Of a DNA stretch of 64,000 bases, positions 45,649-57,700 are shown one piece after another. A program made the translations under genes and the position numbers. The notes under the pieces were generated by a model that saw only the letters and a list, made by a program, of their open reading frames with translations, was not told the origin of the DNA and did no database searches. This DNA is from Rhizophagus irregularis. Lineage: Eukaryota > Glomeromycota > Glomeromycetes > Glomerales > Glomeraceae. The stretch covers positions 3,348,001-3,412,000 of the forward strand of contig NC_089435.1 in NCBI RefSeq assembly GCF_026210795.1, in the 5' to 3' direction. Numbering within the stretch: position 1 is the first letter of the stretch; every line of letters begins with the position of its first letter.

Positions 45649-47392
45649 ATGTATGAAAAGCCAAAAGACTTATGGAAGGTTACTGATGTTAATAAATATC
45701 AGGTAATATCAATTTAATATTTTTAATAATTATAATTATTTTATTGAATTTTGTAATTAAAAATGTTAATAATTTTTTGTCTATTAAAAGCTCCATGTTA
45801 CAATTTCTTCTATTGATTCAACTATTAAATCAGAAAATGTAGATGAAAGAGTAGTTTATAAAGAAGATTTAGAAAAAAGAAGACAAGCATATGGAATATG
45901 TGGAGAATGTAAAGAACCTGGCACAGGATATAGATGGTGTCAACCTTGTAATTCTAAAAGATTTAAAGGTAACTTTAAAAATTGGACTTGTGGAAATAAA
46001 GTTATTGATGAATTTATACAACAATCACAACTTAATGCTGTACATTATACTAAATGTCTTGAATGGATACCTCTTAAAAAATTTCAAAATATCACTTATA
46101 TTGCAGAAGGTGGTTTTGGTAAGATTTATTCTGCTGAATGGCCTGAAGGACATATTACATATTGGGATATTGAAAATCAAAAATGGTTTAGATTCAAACA
46201 TTTTGATAAATATGTATTAAAAAGTTTGAATAATTCTTCTAATATATGTTCAGATTTTTTAAATGAGGTATTTTAAACTTACTTTGTCTTAATATATAAA
46301 GTTTGTTATTTGCATTTATTTATTAATTAAATTTTTCCTTTTTGATAATAATTAGATTAAATCTCATCTTCAGATTTATCTTGATGATATTGTTCGATGT
46401 TATGGAATTACTCAGGATCCAAATAATAAAGAGTATATGATGGTTTTATTATATTGTGAAGATGGAAACTTGAGAAATTATTTAAATGAATCTAATGATT
46501 ATATTAATTATAAATCGAAAATTGACAAATTACAACAAATTGCAAGAGGACTTTTAGATATTCATAATGCTGAAAAAGTTCACAAAGATTTTCATTCAGG
46601 CAATATATTATTTAGTTATCATCCATTTATAAGTGATTTAGGAATGTGTCAACCAGTGAATATAAAACAAACAGTTAAAGAAGAAAGAATTTATGGAGTA
46701 TTACCATATATGTCACCAGAAGTTTTACGTGGATACCAATATACAAAAGCAGCAGATATTTACTCATTTGGAATAATAATGAACGAATTTCTTTCTGAAG
46801 AAATTCCTTTTAATGATATTCCTCATGATGAATTTTTAGCTATTAAAATATGTAAAGGACTTAGACCAACAATTTCTAATGACATACCAAAGTTACTTGC
46901 AGATTTGATAATAAAATGTTGGGATGCTGAAATAGAAAATAGACCAACCATTAAAGAATTGTATCAAATACTAAAAGAATGGTATTATAACAATAATCAA
47001 AATAGTGAAATTTATTCTCAAATAAAAAAATATGATAAAACTAGAGAAGAAAAATTCAAAACCAGGTCAAATGAAGATAAGTTTGAAAGTATTAAAATTC
47101 ATCCTCAAGCAATCTATACGAGTAGACTTTTAAGTTTCAAAAATCTTCCAGAACCTGTAAATTCATCAGATTTATCCTCATTTCAAGTTAATTCAGGTAT
47201 AATCTTCAATTTTAATTATGAAAAAATCTTATTCAAGTTTTGACAATAACAATCTTTATTAATAATAGATGATGTCCCATCAGTATCAGAGACTCTAAGT
47301 AAGTATAATCATTAATACTTTTTGTATTATAATTTATATTTTATTTTAACATTGTTTTGTTAGTTTCAGAATGTTTTGATTGTAAAATTTAG
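45649..47392 (+). CDS. Protein kinase with N-terminal Cys ribbon, 5 exons, 476 aa
   Basis: Exons 45649-45702, 45791-46267, 46356-47196, 47269-47298 and 47364-47392 join with every phase kept. After MYEKPKDLWKVTDVNKYQ the protein has a four-Cys motif (CGECKEPGTGYRWCQPC), the lineage-specific NFKNWTCGNKVIDEFIQQSQ, then LEWIPLKKFQNITYIAEGG with the glycine loop GGFGKIYSAEW. Next come the ATP Lys in YVLKSLNN, the catalytic loop KVHKDFHSGNILF (HRD changed to HKD, Asp and Asn kept), the DFG variant SDLGMC, the APE variant MSPEVLRG, ADIYSFG and IKCWDAEIENRP. The last two tiny exons give DDVPSVSETL and SECFDCKI. Catalytic residues are present, so it is probably active; the substrate is unknown. It is the intact relative of the array at 36.3-39.8 kb. 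Confidence 0.85.
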
Positions 47393-48239
47393 CGAATCAG
47401 ATAAAATAATTTATTTAAAGTGATTTATTATTTTATTGATAGTTCTCTCGTCAAATTTTATTTAATTATTTTAATAATATAATTCAATTGAAATTATTTG
47501 AATAGACAATTTGAATGTATCTTAGTGGAAATTATTATGATCGGTCAAATATGCAAAAATATATATATGATATACAGTATATATATTTATTAAAAATACA
47601 TTAAAAATACATAATTTATTGAGAGGGTTTTGTGTTAAAAAGAGGCGTTCAACTTTGATTACAAACGTTAGAAAGCAAAATGCTTGACAAATAGCATTCT
47701 GATATCATGATTAAAAAAAAATTATTTAAGTTATAAGGATTATTAAGCATGGCAAAGAAGTAAATAATTTTTAAATCGGTTATTATTAAAAGCGATAGTT
47801 TTTTTTTATCTGAATAAATTTAAAATGATTTTTTTTCTTTTAACAATTAAGAAGTAAGAAGTTACCTACTGTAAGAATTTAATTGAACTTATAACTAAAA
47901 AACATTCTTCTGACGCCCTCATTTGAATTGTGTAACAGGAAAACCCGGGATATTACTATTGGATCATGTGTAAGTTCCAATGGCCAATAAGTGAGATTTG
48001 TGTGGCTAATCCAGTTCCGGTTAATGAAATTTTGATTGGTTTTTTCCTTATAATGTTAACGAAAAAAGTTGCACTTCCTTATTAGTAATATATTTTGTAT
48101 AAATATTTATGAATTTATTTCCGGGGGATTATCTTTAAATTCACATTCTCTAGTATCTTCTCAGGACGAGTTGATGGGCTGCAGTGCAGAGAAGATCGTA
48201 TCACTGCAGATATCAAAAAAAATTTTCGGTTTTTAGATT
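47393..48239. other. Intergenic, nothing clear
   Basis: A+T rich, with one patch of mixed composition at 48.16-48.22 kb (GACGAGTTGATGGGCTGCAG). No gene recognised. Confidence 0.4.
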
Positions 48240-48450
48240 TTTTTTTTTATTTTAAAATCTGGGTAACCGATATTTTTTTAAACCTTTTTTTTCGGTTTGG
48301 TCTTTTTCTAAAACCGAAATTTTTTTTCGAATTTTTTTAAACTTTTTTTTAAACTTTTTCCTTCGGTTCGGCTTTTTTTCTAAACCCTAAATTTTTTTTT
48401 CATTTTTCTTTTTCGATTTGGTTTTTTTTAAACCGAATTTTTTTTCCTTT
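48240..48450 (+). repeat. T-rich tract with AAACCGAA/TTCGGTTT words
   Basis: Poly(T) runs are separated by TTCGGTTT, AAACCGAAA and CTAAACC words in alternation, giving many short inverted repeats. A relative lies at 61.42-61.88 kb. Confidence 0.7.
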
Positions 48451-48617
48451 ATAATCTATACTATATTTATATATTGTTATATAGTACATTATTATTTATT
48501 TTATTTTTTAGACTTAAATCGAGATCAGTAATCGGATTGACACTGCGATGTTACGGTAAGCACGATCCTTATTTTTAATAATAATTTTTTTTCCTAATTA
48601 TTCTTGAATATATAGAA

Positions 48618-48752
48618 AGTAAGTAACGGAAATTGGCTAAGTAAGTAACGTAAAGTCACATGATCTATTACGTTACTTCTCTTATATAAGGTACGGAACG
48701 TAAATTTTTTTGGTAAATACTTTACGTTACTCTTATTGCTAATTGGCCACAT
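48618..48752. repeat. Nested inverted repeats around GTAACGTAA
   Basis: AAGTAACGTAA and TTACGTTACTT are perfect inverted copies around CACATGATC (about 48640-48680). Further right TTTACGTTACT...GCTAATTGGCC mirrors GGAAATTGGCTAAGTAAGTAACGTAAA, and CACATGATC recurs near 48750. The block could form alternative hairpins. Confidence 0.6.
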
Positions 48753-48764
48753 GATCGCGTCATG

Positions 48765-49600
48765 TTTATTTGTTTATTGAATCTTGTTTTCAGTATAGGT
48801 TCGTTTCTCAGTTCTTTTGGTCTCAAGGTATTTTTCTTTTCTTTTATTTTCATTTCTAACTTACATTCTGCTTACACTTTGTTTCTTACTAACTTTATTT
48901 CATCATTTTTACATCCTTTAGTCCTTCCAGTTCTGCAATTAAGGTTCAGTTGTTTTTCATTTTTTCATTTTTTTTTTATTTTATTTCTGTTTCATATTTC
49001 GTTTTTCACTAATTTATTTCATTTTTTTTTAGATATTTTAGTTCTTTCAGTTCTACAATTAATAAAGGTATGTTTTTTATTTCTTATTTATTTTTTTTAT
49101 TTTGTTTCTATCTTATATTTCGTTTCTTACTAACTTCATTTTTTTTACTTTATGGTTTATTTTTTACTTGGTTTCCTATCATTATCTTTTGCTACCCAAC
49201 CTCCTATCATGATCATTTTTTTATTTTTTTATCTCTCATCATTTTTCACCTCCTATTACTTCTTATTATTCCATTCTTTTCGTCTCCCATTATTTTCTAT
49301 TACATCTTTTCATTTTCCATTATTTCTTTTTCTCTCCTGTTTATTTCCCATCATTTCTTTTTGTTTCTCATCACTCCTTTTCGTCTCCCATCACTCCTCT
49401 TCACCTTCTCATTACTCCTCTTCATCTTCCCATCACTCCTTTTCGTCTTCCATCACTCCTCTTTATCTTCCTATTACTCATTTCTCCTTTTTGCTTCCTA
49501 ACACTTCTCATTACTCTTTTTTACTCCCTTTCATCTTCTATTACTTCTCATTACTCCATTGTTATTTTATTTTTTATTAGCATATTTTTTCTTGATCATT
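48765..49600 (+). repeat. Pyrimidine-rich low-complexity tract with CATCACTCCT words
   Basis: About 830 bp of C/T-rich plus strand. From 49.37 kb it becomes quasi-periodic (TTTTCGTCTCCCATCACTCC, then CTTCACCTTCTCATTACTCC and so on, period about 20-25). The open frames across it are composition artefacts. Same class as the 27.24-kb tract. Confidence 0.75.
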
Positions 49601-50027
49601 GTAATTTACTTATCTTTTCTTTTATTTGTATCACTTCATTAAAAAATAAAATACGTGATTTTTTTCTTTAAAATCGTAAATGTGCGATTTAAAATTTAAT
49701 ATTTACAAAATTTTGTTAGATAAGATTATTTTGGATAAATATGCTTGCAAAAAATTTTTTTTAAAAATAGATGTTTGCGATAAAATTTTTAAGTTTAGCC
49801 TAGCTAAGTTTGAAAAAATCAGATCAATAAATTTATTCTTTATATATTGTACATCATGTGACATATTTAAAAAAAATCCAGGCGACAAATCACTCAGGCA
49901 ACGTTTAGCAATTCCCAATTATATTTACAACAATGTAAGTTATTTATATTAAAGATTTGACGTTTAAGTGTAGAATGAAATTCGTATTAATTAAGGAATT
50001 GTGAAAAAATAATTATCAATAAAAATT
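49601..50027. other. Spacer with an unassigned open frame
   Basis: A 90-codon frame on plus (49680-49952) and a 71-codon frame on minus (49703-49918; GIAKRCLSDLSPGFF at its start) overlap. Neither shows a domain or gene context. One may be a remnant of repeat-encoded sequence. Confidence 0.35.
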
Positions 50028-50572
50028 GATTAACTTTTTAGAAGTATTTTCGAAAAAATTTTAATATTGTGAAAAATACTACAAATATTATTATTAATTA
50101 ATTATAAATTTCTTATTATTTTATAAAAAAATTTATGTAAAAAAAAAACAAAAAAAAGTATTTTTATTAAAAAAAATAATAACGTTTATCAAATAATTGT
50201 TATAATCGAAACAAGTCAAAAAGTATTTAAAAAAAATCAAATAACAAAAAAAAGTGTTATATATATGTAAAAAAATTGGGTTTAGTCTATAAAAAAAAAT
50301 ACCGATCCAGGATAAAATTAATAATCAACAAAAAATGAAAAAATGATCTAACAAATGATCTAACTTCGGTAACAATATTGATGATCTGCAATTCGGAATT
50401 CATACCTTGAACTTACCGATATTAACCTAATAATCTAGAAAATAAAGAACGCTAACATGGAATAGATTAGGCGCAAGCAGAAAATATATTACACAATTCA
50501 AACCTATTTATACACGCTAGTCTAAACGTTACGATTTTTTTATGTATTTTTTTTAGTTATATAGATTTTATT
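50028..50572 (+). repeat. Dispersed repeat, copy 2 (related to 27.60-28.32 kb)
   Basis: TTTTTAGAAGTATTTTCGAA with AAAATTTTAATATTGTG...ACTACAAATATT (from 50034) and TATACACGCTAGTCTAAACG...TTTTTTTTAGTTATATAGATTT (from 50509) match copy 1 in order and orientation. The interval is about 170 bp shorter than in copy 1. Confidence 0.65.
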
Positions 50573-50575
50573 AAA

Positions 50576-50790
50576 TTGGATTTTTTAAAAAAGATTTCTT
50601 TAAAATTTTTTTTTTTTAATGAGGAGATTTTTTTTGATAGATAATTTTGTTGAAAATATTTTTTTAATAGGAGAGATTTTTTTTCGATAGATAATTAGGT
50701 GACTTTTTTTTTGATATAGAAGTTCTTAAGAGAATTTTTTTTTAATAGGCAAGAATCTTTTTTTAATAGAAAAAATGTGTTTTTTGATTG
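50576..50790 (+). repeat. Degenerate T-rich tandem repeat
   Basis: TTTTTTAATGAGGAGATTTT...GATAGATAATT is followed by TTTTTTTAATAGGAGAGATT...GATAGATAATT, then shorter variants with TTTTTTTAATAGG. Unit length is about 45 bp, with heavy variation. Confidence 0.5.
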
Positions 50791-51798
50791 AAGAGTTACG
50801 TTAGAATTTCACTGACAAACGTTTCACCGACATATATATAAAATTAAATATAAATATTTTAAATAGAGAATTTTTATTGTTAGTAACCCGTATTTCTTTG
50901 TTAGATTTAATAAAATACAAAAAAACTACTATATTAATGTTTTGTTGTGATGATCAGTTTATATATTGTTAGTAACGCGCATTTCTTTTATTACTTTAAT
51001 GAAATAATAATAAAAATACAATATAACTATATATGTGATTCTATCGACTACTAACCCGTCTAAGATGGAAGTAAGTATCAATATTTTAATATTAGATCTA
51101 AACTAAATATCTAAAAAAAGTTTTTTATAATAAAATATCTCGTATTCACCCATTTTTTAGCGAGTATTGATCAAATTATAACTTGGTTTCTTTTAAAAAT
51201 AATAATATAAATTAAATTTTATATCCTTTTATTTATTTATGTATACAGAATTTCAAAAATTATGACGATAAGTTAGGATGAGTAAATGACCAATGATACA
51301 GTATTGTTTTAAAGTATTTATGAAATGTTTGTTAAAATATATGTACAGTATATAATATCATAATTAGAGGATTTAGAGATTTTTTACTCTATTACTATAA
51401 AATGATGTCATGAAACTTTTATCGTGATACTATGATACTAATCAAACATCATTTTAACCATTTTTTTGAACTAAATTGCGCCCTATTCTTATTATAATTA
51501 TTTTTCTATGCCGATCCCAATTTTTTTCACATACGAAACTTTTTTTTCCCTTAAAACATATACTGCTGCGATGATTGACATCAAATCAGCCCATTCTGAA
51601 AATGGCAATAATGTTTATTCCCATAGAATTCCATAGAATAAAAACATAAAACCTGTTGTTGGAATCTTGGCGTAATTGTTTACTATTACGTCAGTATTGA
51701 CTCATTTTGACTTTAATATAGATTGACGGGCATGTTCAAAATTATAATTTTTCACCTCGTCCAAATATTTTAAAGTTCAATAAATTTTATTAAAATTC
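50791..51798. other. Upstream region of the sacsin-like gene
   Basis: A+T rich. ATTTCTTTGTTAGATTTAAT and ATTTCTTTTATTACTTTAAT mark a loose direct repeat (50.89 and 50.99 kb). No TATA box stands out near the ATG at 51799. Confidence 0.4.
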
Positions 51799-54700
51799 AT
51801 GGATTTTCCATTAGGTGAAGATTTCAAGCCAAAAGAACCTTACACGAGTCGTCTACGTAAAATTCTTGAAGAATATCCTGATGGTTCACAAATATTACGT
51901 GAAATTCTTCAGAATTCAGATGATGCTCAAAGTACTGAGCAAATTTTTATTTTGGATTTTAATAAATATCCATCAAATAAATTGTTTAAACCACAACTTA
52001 ACAGATATCAAGGTCCTGCACTCATATCAAAAAATACTGCTATATTCGAAGATGATGATTTCAAATCTTTGCTCAACTTAGCTGATAGTAAAAAACGCAA
52101 AAAATTTGATAAGATCGGAGGTAAAAAAAATTCATTTTAAAATCGAGTTTGCACAACAATCACGTTTCAGTTATTAACAAATAGCATATTTTTAGTTATG
52201 GGAATTGGATTTAATTCAATTTATCATATTACCGATTCTCCTTCCTTTATTACTGGTAACAAGTACGTTATTCTTGATCCACACGAAAGGCATTTTAATG
52301 GTGGTATTCAATTCGACTTTGTACGTCAGAAATTGGCTGAAGGTTTTCCAGACCAATTTGCTCCATTCAAAAAGATTTTGCGATGTAATAGACCATTTAA
52401 AGAACCATTTAAAGGAACTATCTTTCGTTATCCTCTTCGTGATTCCACCGATTCGGATATTTCTAACAAAGTTTATAAACCTAAAGAAATTTTGGACATG
52501 TTTCGTAAATTTTACGAACATGAAAGCATTAATTGTTTATTATTTTTGAAATATATAGAGTGTATTTCTTTTTATGTATTACGAAAAGGCGCCGATGAAC
52601 CCGAGTTATTATATAAAATTCGATTAGAAAATGCAGATCAAGTTCGAAAACAACGTTGTTTAATAAGTGAAAGTATCGCATCGATGATGAATTCGACCAA
52701 TTCAAAAGAATTAGTAACATCCTATGTCGCATCATTCTATCGTCAGAAAGGAGATATTAAAGAACCTAATTCAGAATGGTTAATTCTAAATTACCTTGAT
52801 GACTTACTTGATACCAAAAAGAACTTTAGTAAAATAGATTTATACAAATTTATTCCTAACGTTGGTTTAGCCGTTCCTTTAAAAGATTTTAAAAATGTTA
52901 TTGGAAGATTATTTTGTTTTTTACCTCTTCCCATTTATATGCCCTTTCCCGTTTCCGTGCATGGATATTTTGCGGTATGTACTGTATATGAGCTTTTATT
53001 GTTCGTATTTTATTGCAGTTACGATTTTAATGCTAAAAAAAAAAAATTTTTATATGTCTAACAGGTTAGCACTAATCGACGTTCTTTATGGTCACCTATT
53101 GAAAATGAAGATTTGGTAATATTTATTAAAAATTAAATAGAATAAAGTAAAATAATTACATATTAACTATTTTTAACTTTTAGGCGGACGATGCGTTGGC
53201 GCGTATAAAGGCTAAATGGAATCAATACTTATTTGAAAATGTCTTACCCAAAGCTTGGGTAAAATTCCTTCATGAACTTCCACATAAAGTTCCCAATATT
53301 CAATCAGATGATTTATATAAATTTTGGCCAATAGTCAAGGAGGGGGGTACATCGGGTAACATAGGTATCTTTTGTAAGGATCTTTTACAAAATGTTACAA
53401 ATTGTCTCAATATAGAAGATCGCGTATTCAAAGGTCCATTTTGTGATAATTGGCTTTCACTTTCTAATGGCTATTTGGAAGACGAAAAATTATTTAATTT
53501 CAACATATCTAAAATAATTGCTAATATAGGATTTCCTGTAATATCAACTTTGTATCCTATCATCAGAGTATTAAAAAATTCTAAACATCAAGAATCTCTC
53601 AAGTTTTTTTCACCAACTATTATTCGTATTTATTTGAATAAAAATCGTGCTAAATGGGAAAATATACTATCAAGAAAAGAAACCTTACTATTATTCGAAT
53701 ATATATTAAAAGAATTAAATAATCAAAATCTTAGTGAATTAGAAGGACTCAAAATAATTCCACTCGCGGATGGTATAAATCTTGGTACTTTAACACAATT
53801 TGGCAATTCTTATGTATATATTGGTCCAGATAATGACATCAAGAATCATGAAAACGATGAACGTAATATCTTCACAAATCAATTAGACAAATTCATTGAT
53901 AAATCAATTGATTTCAGATTATATAAATGTTTGTATAATTATGCAAATGCCGGATGGAATCTAAATATCAAAATATTAGATGAATTAGCCGTTGCTGATA
54001 TGATCAAAACCTCATTGAATTTTGCAGAAAATGAAAGTTTTGAAGAGATACAAATGCCAAATCATTGTGAATGGATTTATCAATTATGGAATAACTTAAG
54101 ATACAGAAATTGGGATTTAACAAAGTTTGAAGATATCCATTTAATTCCAACAAATCGCTCTACTCTTAGAAAGCTAAAGACTTCTAGAAAGACCTTTACT
54201 AGTAAATATATTCAAACCAATTCTTTAATTTCAATTTTCGAAAAATTTGGTGCTGTTTTCGTGGACAATGAATTTGATACTAACCAAATTTCGGAATGGA
54301 ATAAGTGAGTATTTTATCCGTAAATAGCATTTTTATCATAAAATAATCTAAAAAAAAAACTTCTTTTCATATCATTAGAGTATCACCGTATATTATTAAG
54401 CCTAATAATATTATATCGGTTCTGGATTCTTTTCAAGCTAATACATCATATCCAGAGAATTTGAAAGAAAAGTTACAAATTAATGAAGCATCGGTAGTCG
54501 TAGAACATTTATCTAATTATTTGCGACTTGTTAATAAAAATAATCTTATGCAAAAACATATTGATGTTATTAAACATCTTCCAATTTTTACTGAAGTTGA
54601 TCATATTTCACCAATTCCATTATTACCATCACTACCTAAAAATAAAAAATGGTATCTCCTACCTCGAGATGAAGAAAATTCATATGGCAAGATTATCTAT

Positions 54701-57700
54701 CCACGTGATGAGGGAGGATTTATTAATTCAAACTCCCAAAACATGTGTTATATATTGGAAGATATTATAAAAATTCCTCGATTAGCAATATATGATTATT
54801 GGCGAATGTTTGTAATACCATTCCTCGAATTACAAATACCAAGAAATATAGATATAGTTGTTGAAAAACTTTTTGATAGATTACCATCTTTATTTGATGC
54901 TGACTTAAAGAATGATCTTGGAGGAAGGTCTTTTGTACCTGCTGTTACACTTAATATGTCGCAACAACATCAATCAACTGATCTTATAAATTTAGCTAAG
55001 CCAACAGAACTATTTGATCCAGAAGCAAAGGCAGTAACTGATTTATTTTTTGATGATGAACAACTTTTTCCTGCTGGTAAATTCGGCAACCCGCAAAAGT
55101 ACCTTCCAATTCTGAAATCGTTGGGAATTAAATCAGTTCTTACTCTAAACGATATAATCTCTCGAATTGATGTTATCATGACACGAAAGCAAACTTCCAA
55201 TGAAGAATTAGTCCATGCCAAAGCATTTAGTCTTTTAAAATACATCGATGATAATTGGGATCGGTTAACTCTTATGACTAACAATCTTAATAATGCAACA
55301 TTGGAATCTATTTTAAAAGCAGAATGGATCCCTACGGTCGACAAATTTGGTAACAAGCTTTTTTCGAAAGCTGAAGATTGTTATTGTGAAAAGTATAAAA
55401 ATCTAGTTTGCTTGACTGTACCTGTTCTGGAATATAATCTTGAGAATAATAATTTTATAGATTTTTTTGATTGGGACGTTTATCCAGATGTTAAAACTGT
55501 TCTAAGACAATTGAAATTATGTCGCGATAGTGTGGCTTCACCAAATGAGAGAAAATCTATTTGTATCACGATTTATGAATATATGAATGAAATTTCAATT
55601 TCTCAAGCTCCTGGTGAAAGTACTAATGAAGAACTTCGTTTTATGATCGAATCCTTAAGAAATGAACCATGGATTTTGTGCGGAAAATCATTTCATTCAA
55701 GTGATAAAGTTGTCGTTAACCTTCCTGACCAATTTCAGAATAACGATTCTTTAATTGTTAAACTTCCCTTAGAATATTATAAATTTGTAGATTTGTTTAA
55801 GAAGATGGGAGTTCGAGACAGAGTTGGAGTAAAAGATTTAGTTGAATTTATTAAAAGTATAGTCAAAGAGGATAAAAATAGAATCTTAGACACACGTGAA
55901 ATAAGTAATGTTATTATGATTCTTGAACAAATCGCTAGGATACGAAAGGATAATAGGAGTGAAGGAAATGAAAATGATACGGATGAATTGGAAGGATTGT
56001 TGATTCCAAACGACAAAAATGTACTTGTTAACTTTCGTGAAATTTATTTTGATGATATGGGGAGTAGATTTAGCGATGAAGAGAAAAGCAATTATGAAAT
56101 TGTTCATGATTCTATAACTCAAGACATTACCGAAAAATTAGGGATTCAAACTTTAAAGGGAACAGTATTTGGTAACTATACTAAATTATAAATTTTAAAT
56201 TTCAATCTAATTTCTTTAAATTTATTATTTATATATAATGCAAATACTATATCTAGTAAGGGAAATATATGGCCAAATCGAATCTCTAACTACTAGGATT
56301 GAAAATATTGTCAAGGTAATTTTTTAATTTAACCTTCAATTTTTATTATAACATGTGACTAAATGCTTCATACTATTAGGACTATTCTATAAACTCCGTA
56401 TTTAAAGAATTTCTTCAAGTAAGTTTGAAGTAAATTTATTTTTTATTTTTTTTTTTCGAATTAAATTATATCGCAAGGATTTATATATTCTTCTCCGTAT
56501 AGAATGCAGATGATGCTGGTGCCAAACAGTTTTTAATAATAGTAGATGAAAGGCAGCATGAGCCTTCTAAAAAATCATTCCTATCAGAAGAAATTCAAGG
56601 TCCTACGATATGGATTTATAATGATGTAGAGCTTACAGACGATAGCTTTAAGTCTTTAATAAACCTTGACATTAGAAGTCTTAATTGTGCTTTCCATATT
56701 ACAGATTTTCTGAGCTTTGTAAGTGGGAGGTATATCGTATTTTTAGATCCACATGCAAAATTTCTTCCACTGTCAGGATTTCCTCTTAAGAGACCAAATG
56801 GTGTTCAAATAGATTTTATTGAAAAAAAGTTTAAGAGTAGTTTTCCAGAACAATGCTATCCATATGAAGAAATATTTTATTTCATTGAGAAAAATTTTCC
56901 TGATAAATACTCAGTAGGAGATTGTGACATGTCAAAAGAATTTAAGGGAACCTTGTTCAGACTTCCTCTTAAGATTCCTGAATTAGCAAAAAATAGTGGT
57001 ATATCAAGTAATGCCATAAGTAATATAAATAAAATTATGAAAACATTCAATAATATTCTGGATAATAACGAGATGCTATTTCTAAGGAATATAGAATCAT
57101 GTAGTTTATATCATGTGAAAAATCATAATGTTCAATTTGATATTGATAGTTATTATAATTCTCACCGAAAAATGATTGATAGCACTTGTGATGTACAAAT
57201 ATACCAATCATATATCGAAAGAATGAATTTTGTACAAAACAAAAAAGTTTCGGAAATATGGGCTATATGTACGGGAGAACACAATAAGATCAAACCAATG
57301 TCAGGAGAACTTGAAGATAGACTTAAAAAATTTTCGAGGGAAAACCGACTTAAGGTAAATTTCAAAAAACAAGCATTTACATTAATTATTAATATATATT
57401 AAATTTAAATAATTAATTTATTAATTTAAAAAAAAAAAAGCCAAGAGGTGGAGTAGCTTATTTGCTCGCTCAATCCGATACAAAATCGTTTGATGAATTA
57501 AGAACCGAATTGGTAGTTAATTTTTTTTTTTTTTTTGAAATCAAATATTAATTTATTAAAAATATATTGATTTTTCATATTAGTTTCTAAATCCACTTAA
57601 GCTTAAGGGTCAAATCTATTCTCATTTGTCTCCGCCAATAAGTACAAACTTAGGAGTTCACTTGAAGGGAGACTTTACTTTATCGATTGCAAAGAGTAAT

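Noticed and set aside
45891-46220. 109-codon open frame on the plus strand
   Set aside because: It lies in the wrong frame inside exon 2 of the intact kinase, whose true frame carries the Cys ribbon and glycine loop.
48762-49580. Overlapping hydrophobic open frames of 120-143 codons
   Set aside because: Same pyrimidine-rich artefact, with quasi-periodic CATCACTCCT words and no domain.
49680-49952. Overlapping open frames on both strands
   Set aside because: Neither shows a recognisable domain, and the strand cannot be chosen.
52216-52521. Antisense and alternative-frame ORFs within the sacsin-like gene
   Set aside because: The sense frame has ATPase motifs and phase-consistent introns, so the others are shadows.
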